A DNA stretch of 64,000 nucleotides, from positions 372,001 through 436,000 of the forward strand of contig NZ_CP186480.1 of assembly GCF_049354825.1 (NCBI RefSeq), read 5' to 3'. This DNA comes from Novosphingobium sp049354825 (lineage in GTDB: Bacteria; Pseudomonadota; Alphaproteobacteria; Sphingomonadales; Sphingomonadaceae). A program made the position numbers and the translations under genes. The notes under the pieces were generated by a model that saw nothing but the letters and a program-made list of their open reading frames with translations, had not been told where the DNA came from and searched no databases. Shown piece after piece: positions 16,577 to 25,134 of the stretch. Every line of letters begins with the position of its first letter. Within the stretch, counting starts at the first letter, position 1.

Positions 16577-17092
16577 TCAGGACAGCGCGCGAGTCAGCAC
16601 CGCCATGACCAGTTGCGGATACCCGGGCAGCGGAAACGGGCGCGTTTCGTCGCTTTGCCGGTAACCGCGCCGTTCGTACCAGGCGATCAGTTCGCTGCGG
16701 CGGGAAATCACCGTCATCTCCATGACCGAGGCGGCGAAGACGTCACGCGCACAGTCCTCTGCCGCCGCGATCAGCCGCCGGCCGAGCCCGCCCGCCTGGA
16801 GCGTGGGATCGATCGCCAGCAGCCCGAGGTAACAGAGCCCGCGACCCTTGTCGGTGACCGCTACCGACCCGACCGGGGTGTCATCCTGCCAGGCGACCAG
16901 GAGGCGCGATTGCGGCGCCTGCGCGAGCGATACGAGGTCGGCTAGCGCGATGCGCTCACCCTCGATCATATCTGCTTCGTGCGTCCAGCCGGCGCGTGCA
17001 CTGGTGCCGCGATAGGCGCGCTCGATCACCGGCTTGACCGCGGCTGCGGCCGCACTGTCAGCCACCGCGATCCGCAGGCAGGCAGGCGTCAC
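16577..17092 (-). CDS. GNAT-family N-acetyltransferase
   Basis: A 171-residue acetyltransferase with the acetyl-CoA binding motif in LLAIDPTLQAGGLGRRLIAAAE (the Q/GxGxxG/A-type loop is QAGGLG) and the C-terminal IAWYERRGYRQSDETRPFPLPG, common in GNATs. Substrate unknown. A GTG start at 17090-17092 overlaps the pyrF stop by 4 bases (GTGA), which explains why no ATG precedes the conserved part. Probably cotranscribed with pyrF. Confidence 0.85.
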   Translation of the reverse strand: MTPACLRIAVADSAAAAAVKPVIERAYRGTSARAGWTHEADMIEGERIALADLVSLAQAPQSRLLVAWQDDTPVGSVAVTDKGRGLCYLGLLAIDPTLQAGGLGRRLIAAAEDCARDVFAASVMEMTVISRRSELIAWYERRGYRQSDETRPFPLPGYPQLVMAVLTRALS

Positions 17093-17766
17093 AGCGTAGC
17101 TTCGATGGCCCGGGCGGCGGCGACGGGATTCTCGGCGCGGCTGATCGGGCGCCCGATCACCAGCACGCTGGCGCCATCGTCGCGCGCGCTGCGCGGGGTA
17201 ACGACGCGCTTCTGGTCGCCGACCGGCCCGTCGGCTAGGCGCAGGCCCGGAACGACGAAGTAGCCGTCCTTCCATTGCCGGTGCACCGCGGCGACTTCCT
17301 GGCCGGAGCAGACGATGCCGTCGAGCCCTGCCGCCTGCGCCAGTTCGGCCAGCCGCAGGACCTGGTCACGGGCGTTGCCGCCAACGCCGGTGCGAGCCAG
17401 GTCGCGTTCGTCGAGGCTGGTGAGGACGGTGACCGCGACGACCCGGCAATGCTCTCCGGCGGCGGCCTTGGCATCTTCCATCATCGCGCGCCCGCCGGCG
17501 GCGTGCACGGTGACGATCGCCGGCTCGAGGACGTGGAGCGATTGCATCGCGCCGGCGACGGTGTTGGGTATGTCATGCAGCTTGAGGTCGAGGAAGATCG
17601 GCAGGCCGACCCGGGCCAGTTCGTGAACGCCGTGGTGGCCGTGGGCGCAAAAGAATTCCAGCCCCAGCTTGAGCCCGCCGACGTGTCCCTTGACCTTGCG
17701 CGCCAGTTCGACCGCGGCATCGAGCCGCGGCACGTCGAGCGCCAGCCAGACCGGGTTCGAGCTCAT
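17089..17766 (-). CDS. pyrF: Orotidine 5'-phosphate decarboxylase
   Basis: Makes UMP from OMP. The catalytic Asp-Lys-Asp array is visible in FLDLKLHDIPNT (D60, K62, D65). The start motif WLALDVPR and the phosphate-binding VIGRPIS near the end fit the family. The length of 225 residues is normal. ATG 17764-17766 overlaps the stop of the LapA-domain gene by 4 bases (ATGA), so they are coupled. The stop overlaps the GTG of the GNAT gene. Confidence 0.95.
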   Translation of the reverse strand: MSSNPVWLALDVPRLDAAVELARKVKGHVGGLKLGLEFFCAHGHHGVHELARVGLPIFLDLKLHDIPNTVAGAMQSLHVLEPAIVTVHAAGGRAMMEDAKAAAGEHCRVVAVTVLTSLDERDLARTGVGGNARDQVLRLAELAQAAGLDGIVCSGQEVAAVHRQWKDGYFVVPGLRLADGPVGDQKRVVTPRSARDDGASVLVIGRPISRAENPVAAARAIEATL

Positions 17767-18107
17767 GCCGGGGGCAGCGGATCCGTTGCGGTCACGCTGC
17801 CGATGCTGCGGTCCGGCATCACCGGCGCGGTGGCCACGGATGGCGTTACCGCGGCGGCGCGCAGCGAGTTTTCCATCGCCGCCAGTCGCTTTGCCGTGCG
17901 CCAGCGAAAGGCGCGGTGGACCAGCCACATTGGCAGGAGCCCCAGTACGAAAAACGCCAGCGCGACGAAACCGATCGGCCAGTCAAAATAAAGATAGCCC
18001 TGCTCAAGCGGCCAGAAATTGACCCGCACAGGCGTCCAGTTGATCGCCACGAAAGCGACCAGCACGATCGTGATGATCACCCAGCCCAGTGTACGCAGCG
18101 CCTGCAT
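17763..18107 (-). CDS. LapA-domain (DUF1049) membrane protein
   Basis: A 114-residue inner membrane protein with two transmembrane helices, LGWVIITIVLVAFVAINW (about 7-24) and FVALAFFVLGLLPMWLVH, the second followed by the basic stretch RAFRWRTAKR. This matches the LapA/YciS family, whose E. coli member works with LapB in controlling lipopolysaccharide synthesis. No lapB is adjacent here; instead pyrF follows with a 4-base overlap. The C-terminal tail (VTPSVATAPVMPDRS...) is low complexity. Confidence 0.82.
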   Translation of the reverse strand: MQALRTLGWVIITIVLVAFVAINWTPVRVNFWPLEQGYLYFDWPIGFVALAFFVLGLLPMWLVHRAFRWRTAKRLAAMENSLRAAAVTPSVATAPVMPDRSIGSVTATDPLPPA

Positions 18108-18164
18108 TCGCCGATCTCCCTGCCTTGTCCCCGGCGGCCGATGCTAAGCCGCCCGCGCGCTTTA

Positions 18165-19484
18165 TCAAGTCTCGCGGCCGAACACCCGTCCGAACACCCG
18201 CTCGACTTGCGCGAAGTGGTAATCAAGGCCGAACTTCGCTTCCAGGTCTTCTCCCGATATCCTGGCGCTGACTTCGGGATCGGCCTTGAGCAGGTCGAGC
18301 AGGCTTAGCGCGCCGTCCGATTCCCACACCTTCATCGCGTTGCGCTGGACCAGCCGATAGGCGTCCTCGCGGCTGATGCCGGCCTGCGTCAACGCCAGCA
18401 GGACCCGCTGCGAATGGACCAGGCCGCCCATCCGGTCGAGGTTCTTGCGCATACGTTCGGGATAGACCAGCAGCTTGTCGATCACCCCGGTCAGCCGCAC
18501 CAGCGCGAAGTCGAGCGTGATGGTGGCATCGGGCCCGATGAAGCGCTCGACCGAAGAATGCGAGATATCGCGCTCATGCCAAAGCGCCACGTTCTCGAAA
18601 GCGGGAACCGCGGCGGAGCGGACCATGCGCGCCAGACCTGTAAGGTTTTCGGTCAGGATCGGATTGCGCTTATGCGGCATCGCGCTCGACCCCTTCTGGC
18701 CGGGCGAAAAGTACTCTTCGGCTTCCAGGACTTCGGTGCGCTGCAGGTGGCGGACTTCGGTTGCGAGGCGCTCGATCGAGCTGGCGATCACCGCCAGCGT
18801 CGCGAAATACATCGCGTGGCGGTCTCGGGGAATGACCTGGGTGCTGACCGGTTCGACAGCCAGGCCCATCTTTTCGGCGACGTATTCCTCCACCGCCGGA
18901 TCGATGTTGGCGAATGTACCGACCGCGCCCGAGATCGCGCAAGTGGCGATCTCGGCGCGGGCTGCCACCAGCCGCGCCCGGCAGCGGGCGAACTCGGCAT
19001 AGGCCTGCGCGAGCTTCAGCCCGAATGTGGTCGGCTCGGCATGGATGCCGTGGCTGCGCCCGATCGTGGGGGTCAGCTTGTGCTCGAACGCGCGGCGCTT
19101 CAGTGCCGCCAGCAGCGCGTCGAGGTCTTTGAGCAGGAGGTCGCTGGCCCGTGCGAGCTGGACCGACAGCGTCGTGTCCAGGACGTCGCTGCTCGTCATG
19201 CCCTGGTGCATGAAGCGGGCCTCCTCGCCTACCTGTTCTGCAACCCAGGTCAGGAATGCGATGACGTCGTGCTTGGTCACCGCCTCGATCGCGTCGATCG
19301 CCGTGACGTCGATCGCCGGATTCGTCGCCCACCAATCCCACAGCGCCTTGCCGGCGGACTTCGGAACGACGCCCAGTTCGCCCAGCTTGTCGGTGGCGTG
19401 GGCCTCGATCTCGAACCAGATGCGATAGCGCGCTTCGGCATCCCAGATCGCGGTCATCGCGGGGCGGGCGTAGCGGGGGACCAT
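18165..19484 (-). CDS. purB: Adenylosuccinate lyase
   Basis: Acts twice in purine synthesis, releasing fumarate from SAICAR and adenylosuccinate. Fumarase/aspartase superfamily signature SSAMPHKRNP is at 266-275, HQGMTSSDV at 93-101 and GRSHGIHAEPTTFG from 142. The length of 439 residues fits the shorter bacterial class. ATG 19482-19484 (MVPRYARPAM) has GGAG upstream and matches the family start. It is divergent from the DUF3857 gene, with 152 bases between the starts. Confidence 0.96.
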   Translation of the reverse strand: MVPRYARPAMTAIWDAEARYRIWFEIEAHATDKLGELGVVPKSAGKALWDWWATNPAIDVTAIDAIEAVTKHDVIAFLTWVAEQVGEEARFMHQGMTSSDVLDTTLSVQLARASDLLLKDLDALLAALKRRAFEHKLTPTIGRSHGIHAEPTTFGLKLAQAYAEFARCRARLVAARAEIATCAISGAVGTFANIDPAVEEYVAEKMGLAVEPVSTQVIPRDRHAMYFATLAVIASSIERLATEVRHLQRTEVLEAEEYFSPGQKGSSAMPHKRNPILTENLTGLARMVRSAAVPAFENVALWHERDISHSSVERFIGPDATITLDFALVRLTGVIDKLLVYPERMRKNLDRMGGLVHSQRVLLALTQAGISREDAYRLVQRNAMKVWESDGALSLLDLLKADPEVSARISGEDLEAKFGLDYHFAQVERVFGRVFGRET

Positions 19485-19636
19485 ATTCGACTCCGGGGTT
19501 TGGTGGATGCGCCGGCGGCTAGGCATGGGCGGGCGCGAAGGCAAGCGCCGGATGCCCGTTTGCAAGGACTTGCTGCGCACGGATTTGCCCGACATAACCG
19601 CTGTGCCGGAGGGGCCGGCAACAGGGGTTGCAAGCA

Positions 19637-22408
19637 ATGAAATCATGGGTTTGGGCGTCCGCCGCGGCGCTGTGGGCAACGGCGCTTCACGGCTCGGACG
19701 TGCCGATTTATCAGCCCGCGCCCCAGTGGGCCAAGCCCGTCGATGCGGCCAAGCTGGCAAAGACCGGGCCGGTGGTCGCGGTGCATGAAGACCATACCCG
19801 ATTCGAAGGCGCGAAAGTCCTTGCCTATGAAGAGCGCGTCTGGCGCCTCAAGGACCCGTCGACGCTGACGCGGCTGGGCACGATCACGCTGAGCTGGAGC
19901 CCGGACCACGGCGACCTCCTGATCCACAAGCTCGAGCTGATCCGGGACGGCGCGGTCATCGACGTCCTCAAAAGCGCCAAGTTCACCGTCCTGCGCCGCG
20001 AAACGGCGCTGGAAAAGCGCGTGCTGACAGGGGCGCTCAGTGCCACGCTGGCGGTCCCCGGCGCGCAGGTCGGGGATATCCTCCATCTCGCTTACGGCCG
20101 TGTGGACAGCGATGGCGCGCTGGGCGGCCATGCGCAGTCGCTCTCTTCGGTACCCTCCGGGAACGACACGCCGGAAACAGGCCGGATCGTCACCGACTGG
20201 CCGAGCGGTCAGAAGGTCGCCGTCAAGATTATGCCGGAACAAGCCCTGCCGGCCATCAGGACAGAAGGCGATCGCTCGGTCTTCGAACTGGCGCTCCCGT
20301 TCGCCAAGCCGCGTCCGATGCCCGACGACGCGCCGGTACGCTACCGGATCCCGCCGCTGGTAATGTTCGCCGACTTTGCCGATTGGCAGGACGTTTCGCG
20401 CACGTTCGCCCCCCTGTTCAGCAAGGCCGCGCAGCTGCCGGGAACAGGCCCGCTGCCGGCCGAAGTCGCGCGGATCAAGGCGCTCACGACTGACAAGCGC
20501 GGGCAGATGCTGGCGGCATTGCAGTCCGTCCAGGACAAGATCGGTTACCTCCTCAACGGCATGAGCGGAGGCAACTACGTTCCGCAGCCGGCCGAGCAGA
20601 CCTGGACGACGCGAACCGGCGATTGCAAGGCCAAGACTGCGCTGCTGCTGTCGTTGCTGAACGGACTAGGGATTCAGGCCGAGCCCATCCTGGTCAACTC
20701 CTCGATGATGGACGCGGCTGCTGCCGGCATCCCCTCGGCCAGCATGTTCGACCACGTCCTGGTTCGGGCGCATCTTGGGCAGGCCGCCTACTACCTCGAC
20801 GGGACATCGTCGGGCGCGGATTTGACCAATCTGGCCGACGGGCCGATCTATCGCTGGGCTCTGCCGGTGTCGGCCGCCGGTGCGCCGCTCGAAGCGCTTG
20901 CCACCAAGGCGCCGAGCGAGCCGGAGGGCACGATCGCGACCGCCATCGACCTGGCGGCCGGGCCAGACTTTCCCGGCGTCGTCACTGCCACGGTCACCTT
21001 CACCGGGCCGGTCGTGCGCGAAATGCAGGCGTTCGAGCAGGTTCCGGCCGGCCGCCAGCAGGATGACATCCTCGACATGGCGCTGGGCAGGCTGTTCGGC
21101 GAGATCACTGTCATCGACCGCAAGCTGGCGTTCGACCCGAAGGCGAAGTCGGCCACGCTGAGCGCGCAGTTCGTGGAGGATTCGCGCTGGAAGAAGGACG
21201 ACCAGCAATGGACCTACGCACCGTTCATCGCCGGGCATCCCAATCCGCTAAAGCCTGATCGCAGCCGCGCATCGTGGGCGGCGATACCGGTCGAATTGGG
21301 AGGGCCGGCGCGCAATCGCATGACGGTCTCGATGCGGATGCCAGAAGCGGGTCGCGGCATTCGTGTCGAAGGCGGCCATCTGGAGTTCCGCGCGCGCAGC
21401 ATGAACGTGTCGCAGGCGACCACGCAAGCAGACGGCGTCGTAACCCTTGTCGAGGACAGTTTTTCCGATGGCGGCGAACTCGCCCCGACCGAGATTGCCG
21501 AGCAGCGCGCCAAGACCGCGGCATTGGGAAGCGCAACGATGAAGGTGATTCTGCCGGCCGACACGCCGCGCAGTTGGCAAATGACGGACGCCGCGCGCCG
21601 CAAGCCGCTGAAGGCGCTCATTGATGCTTACTCGCGCCTCATCGTCGCCCGGCCCGAGGAAAGCACCGGATTTGCCGAGCGCGGCTATGTCTACGCCGTA
21701 ACTGGCCAGGACGCGCTGGCCGCCGCCGATTTCGATCGCGCCATCGGGCTGGATGCATCGGCTGGAAACTATGGTTACAGGGCCTGGCTGCGCGAGTTAA
21801 CCGGCGATCTCGCCGGCGCGCTTGCGGACCGCCAAAAGGCGTCCGAGCTCGATCCCGGTCCGGCACGGACGCAGGCGATCGCGATCGTTCTCGACAAGCT
21901 GGGGCGCGGCAGCGAGGCGATCGACCTCATCGAAGACGCCCTGCCGTCAGCAGGCGAAGACACCGCCTATCTGAAACGGGCGAAGGCGCTGGCGCTGGCG
22001 TCTTCGGGCAAGCCGCAGGACGGCCTCGAAATTCTTGAAGGCCTGCTCAAGGACAAGGCCGACGATAGCGACACGCTGGACTTCACGTGTTGGTACCGCG
22101 GCTTGTGGAATGTCGGTATCGATGCCGGGCAAGCGCAATGCGACCGGGCGGTGACGCTGGCGAGCTACTCGGCATCGGCGTTGCACAGCCGTGCGGTGTT
22201 GGGACTGCGGCGCGGCAAGCTGGACCAGGCGCGCAAGGATATCGATGCGGCGATCGACCTCGATCCCAGCAGCGAGGACTACGTGCTCACTCGCGGCCTC
22301 ATCCGCACGGCCCAGGGCGAAGCTGGCGGGAAGGCCGACATTGCCGATGCCTTGCGCCGCGATCGCACGACCGACGTCTTCTACCGCAAGGGCGGTCTGC
22401 TGCGGTGA
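19637..22408 (+). CDS. Secreted DUF3857 / transglutaminase-like protein with TPR region
   Basis: A 923-residue exported protein. A signal peptide (MKSWVWASAAALWATALHG) is followed by a DUF3857 beta region (ALEKRVLTGALSATL..QVGDILHLAYG). A transglutaminase-like core has the catalytic triad C330 (GDCKAKT), H373 (FDHVLV) and D388 (YYLDGT). The C-terminal third holds TPR-like helices (GFAERGYVYAVTGQDALAAADFDRAIGLD, and two more). The family is common in Bacteroidetes and sphingomonads; the substrate is unknown. ATG 19637 is preferred over TTG 19628. The last 28 bases overlap the convergent acyltransferase gene. Confidence 0.85.
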   Translation: MKSWVWASAAALWATALHGSDVPIYQPAPQWAKPVDAAKLAKTGPVVAVHEDHTRFEGAKVLAYEERVWRLKDPSTLTRLGTITLSWSPDHGDLLIHKLELIRDGAVIDVLKSAKFTVLRRETALEKRVLTGALSATLAVPGAQVGDILHLAYGRVDSDGALGGHAQSLSSVPSGNDTPETGRIVTDWPSGQKVAVKIMPEQALPAIRTEGDRSVFELALPFAKPRPMPDDAPVRYRIPPLVMFADFADWQDVSRTFAPLFSKAAQLPGTGPLPAEVARIKALTTDKRGQMLAALQSVQDKIGYLLNGMSGGNYVPQPAEQTWTTRTGDCKAKTALLLSLLNGLGIQAEPILVNSSMMDAAAAGIPSASMFDHVLVRAHLGQAAYYLDGTSSGADLTNLADGPIYRWALPVSAAGAPLEALATKAPSEPEGTIATAIDLAAGPDFPGVVTATVTFTGPVVREMQAFEQVPAGRQQDDILDMALGRLFGEITVIDRKLAFDPKAKSATLSAQFVEDSRWKKDDQQWTYAPFIAGHPNPLKPDRSRASWAAIPVELGGPARNRMTVSMRMPEAGRGIRVEGGHLEFRARSMNVSQATTQADGVVTLVEDSFSDGGELAPTEIAEQRAKTAALGSATMKVILPADTPRSWQMTDAARRKPLKALIDAYSRLIVARPEESTGFAERGYVYAVTGQDALAAADFDRAIGLDASAGNYGYRAWLRELTGDLAGALADRQKASELDPGPARTQAIAIVLDKLGRGSEAIDLIEDALPSAGEDTAYLKRAKALALASSGKPQDGLEILEGLLKDKADDSDTLDFTCWYRGLWNVGIDAGQAQCDRAVTLASYSASALHSRAVLGLRRGKLDQARKDIDAAIDLDPSSEDYVLTRGLIRTAQGEAGGKADIADALRRDRTTDVFYRKGGLLR

Positions 22409-24330
22409 GTTAGCTTGCCGCGCGGCTGGGGCTGGCGGATCGCGTTGGCGATCGCGCCAGCCACCTTCGCGGCGGCGAGCGGGGTGAAGTGCGATCCATC
22501 GCTGTAGTTCAGCCGCCCGTTCGCGATGATCGGGCACCGGCCGCCGCTGCAAACGAACGCGGCGGCATCGACGTACGTGACGCCCGGTGTGCGGGCAGCG
22601 AAGCTGCGCAGCACGGCATTGGCTTCGCGGCCTTCGGCCAGGGTTTCGGGATAGCTGGAGGGGCAGGCGGCGTCGCGGTAGCTGCGGCAGCGCAGCAGCC
22701 CGAATTGTAGCTGCGGCCCAGCTGCCCAGGCGGTTGGCGAATTGCCCACCAGGACCAACCGCGTCGTCGCCGGGATTGCCGTGCGCGCGGCCGCCAGTTC
22801 GCGCCGCAGCAGCTCTGCGCCTGGGCCGACGCCAGCGGTGCCGACCACGCGGCCGGTGCGCGCATCGCTCAGTTCGCGCTGCCAGCGCTGGGCCCAGACG
22901 AGGACGGGTACCGGATGCGCGGCCAGCTCTTTCATCAACCGCGCGAAGCGTTGCGGACAATCCGTGCGATCAGGGTTTTCGCTCAGGTTACCGAGGTGCG
23001 GCAGCGTCATGCAACCCGACGCGCTGAGCAGCCCGCCGCCCCCAATCCTCTGCGCCAGCGCCGGAAAATACTGGCGCGCGTGGCTGTCGCCGTAAACCAG
23101 GTAGGGCAGCGGACCGGCGGGCAATACGATTTCGGACGTTGCCAGCCCCGCGTTGACGGCGCCGAGGCGTTCGGATTGGGCTGCGCTGCGCGGGACGAGC
23201 ACACGCTGCCAGATCGCCGCCCCCGCCACGGCGACGAGCAGCAGTGCGCCGCCGCACACCAGCGCCAGGCGCCGCCGGCTGCGGAGCATGCGGCGCGTGC
23301 GCACAGGCGTCTCGATCAGTCGCCACGACAGCAGCGCGAGGGCGAAGGCCGCACCGATGGCGGCGGCGACCAGGGCGGGCGGCGGCGGTCCAAACCACTG
23401 GTACTTAAGGGCCGCCAACAGCGGCACGTGCCACAAGTAGAACCCGTAGGACGCCAGGCCGACGATGGTGAGCGGGCGCCACCCCAGCATGCGCCCCGCC
23501 AGCGTCGCCGAGTCCCCCCAGGCCAGCACCGCTGCCGTTCCCAACACTGGCAGCAGGAACAGGGGTTCCGGAACCGCAGCTTGCGGCTTGATCAGCGCCA
23601 GCCCGGCCACGATCGCGACGAGGCCGGCGAGCGCCGCGGGTTGCGCCAGCGCCGGACTTTTCGGCAGGCGCGCCTGGACCAGTGCGCAGGCCGCGCCGGC
23701 CAGCAGTTCCCAGCTGCGCGCGGGCAGCAGGTAGAACGACCAGAACTGGTTGACGTGGCGCAGCAGCAGCGCCGCGCCCAGCGCGCCGATGCAGCCCGCC
23801 GCCGCCAGCCACGGCAGCGCCGCGGGGAACCGGCGCCAGACCCAGGCAAACAACGTCGGATAGAGCAGGTAGAACTGCTCCTCGACCGAGAGGCTCCACG
23901 TATGCAGAAGCGGCGCGGCACCGTCGTCCGAGTAGAAATAGGACGTTTGTCGTGCGAACCACAGGCTGGAGGCGAACAGCGCCGAGGCGGCCAGCGCTTC
24001 GCCGTAGACGTAGAAATCGTCCGGAGTCATCACCCACCACGACGCCAGCAGCGATACCGCCAGAGCCGGCAGCAAGGCCGGCACGATCCGGCGTACGCGA
24101 TGTTCGTAGAAGCGTCCGAAATCGATGCCGCTGCCGCCGGCCTCGCGCATGAGGATGCCGGTGATCAGGTACCCGCTGATGACGAAGAACACGTCGACGC
24201 CGACATAGCCGCCACCGAAACCGGGAACGCCGGCGTGGAATAGCACGACCGGCACGATGGCCAGCGCGCGCAGGCCGTCGATCTCGGGCCGGTAGCCGGG
24301 TCCCGGCGGGGCCGCCGCCGCGATGGCCAT
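22381..24330 (-). CDS. OafA/YrhL-type acyltransferase with SGNH domain
   Basis: A 649-residue inner membrane O-acyltransferase. The acyltransferase-3 domain covers about 1-340 with the conserved RALAIVPVVLFHAG (H32) and HTWSLSVEEQFYLLYP (143-158) motifs and about ten transmembrane helices. A periplasmic SGNH domain follows, with YGDSHARQY at about residue 415 and a late DGSHFTPLAA carrying the second part of the catalytic site. Members acetylate surface polysaccharides, O-antigen or peptidoglycan. No glycan cluster is adjacent. Its start shares one base with the radC stop (TGATG). Confidence 0.9.
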   Translation of the reverse strand: MAIAAAAPPGPGYRPEIDGLRALAIVPVVLFHAGVPGFGGGYVGVDVFFVISGYLITGILMREAGGSGIDFGRFYEHRVRRIVPALLPALAVSLLASWWVMTPDDFYVYGEALAASALFASSLWFARQTSYFYSDDGAAPLLHTWSLSVEEQFYLLYPTLFAWVWRRFPAALPWLAAAGCIGALGAALLLRHVNQFWSFYLLPARSWELLAGAACALVQARLPKSPALAQPAALAGLVAIVAGLALIKPQAAVPEPLFLLPVLGTAAVLAWGDSATLAGRMLGWRPLTIVGLASYGFYLWHVPLLAALKYQWFGPPPPALVAAAIGAAFALALLSWRLIETPVRTRRMLRSRRRLALVCGGALLLVAVAGAAIWQRVLVPRSAAQSERLGAVNAGLATSEIVLPAGPLPYLVYGDSHARQYFPALAQRIGGGGLLSASGCMTLPHLGNLSENPDRTDCPQRFARLMKELAAHPVPVLVWAQRWQRELSDARTGRVVGTAGVGPGAELLRRELAAARTAIPATTRLVLVGNSPTAWAAGPQLQFGLLRCRSYRDAACPSSYPETLAEGREANAVLRSFAARTPGVTYVDAAAFVCSGGRCPIIANGRLNYSDGSHFTPLAAAKVAGAIANAIRQPQPRGKLTHRSRPPLR

Positions 24331-25097
24331 CAGATCAGGCCTCGCGCCCTGAGGCTGACGTGACCGCCGCGGCCGATGATGACGTGGTCGTGGACCATCA
24401 CGTTGAGCAGGCGCCCGGCCTCGGCGATGCGGCGGGTCATGTCGATGTCGGCCTTGCTAGGCTCGGGCGTGCCGGACGGGTGGTTGTGGACCAGGATCAG
24501 GGCCCCGGCGCCAAGGTCGAGCGCGCGGCGGATCACCTCGCGCGGGTGGATCGCGGCCTCGTCGATGCTGCCGTCGCCCATCGCCTCGTCGGCGATCAGG
24601 CGGTTGCGGGTGTCGAGGTGGAGCACGCGCACGCGCTCCACCGTCAAGTGCGCCATGTCGATGGTCAGGTAGTCGATCAGCGCGTCCCAGCTGCCCAGGA
24701 CCGGCTGGTCCATGACCCGCGCGCGCGCCAGCCGCCGCGCCGCCTGCGCCACGATGACCAGCGCCGCGGCGCTGCTTTCGCCCATACCCGGGTGCCTGGC
24801 CAGGGTGCGGGCATCGGCGTTGAACAGCCCGGCCAGCCCGCCGAACCGCGCCAGGAGGCTTTTCGCCAGCGGTTTGACGTCGCGGCGCGGGATCGCGGTC
24901 ATCAGCAGGTATTCGACCAGTTCGTGATCGGCGAGCGCGTCGATCCCGCCGGACAGAAGCCGCGCGCGCAGCCGGCCGCGGTGGCCGGCGGCATCGGGCG
25001 GGGACGGCGCCGCGCCCGTCGATGCGCCCGCGTCGAACGGCAAATCAGCGGACGGCTCGCGCAACCTGTCACCCCCTCGTGCGTTGGATCGCTGCAT
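24330..25097 (-). CDS. radC: RadC-family JAB-domain protein
   Basis: A 255-residue protein with an N-terminal helix-hairpin-helix region (LLARFGGLAGLF...GMGESSAAAL) and a C-terminal JAB/MPN metalloprotease-like domain. Zinc ligands are H204 and H206 in VHNHPSG and D217 in SKADID. The cellular role of RadC proteins is unsettled; the original repair link is not accepted. The N-terminal 40 residues are low complexity and may include a late true start. It is divergent from ydbH, with starts 38 bases apart. Confidence 0.9.
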   Translation of the reverse strand: MQRSNARGGDRLREPSADLPFDAGASTGAAPSPPDAAGHRGRLRARLLSGGIDALADHELVEYLLMTAIPRRDVKPLAKSLLARFGGLAGLFNADARTLARHPGMGESSAAALVIVAQAARRLARARVMDQPVLGSWDALIDYLTIDMAHLTVERVRVLHLDTRNRLIADEAMGDGSIDEAAIHPREVIRRALDLGAGALILVHNHPSGTPEPSKADIDMTRRIAEAGRLLNVMVHDHVIIGRGGHVSLRARGLI

Positions 25098-25134
25098 TGC
25101 CTTCGCGTGGAGAGGCGCGCAAGTCTATGGGGCA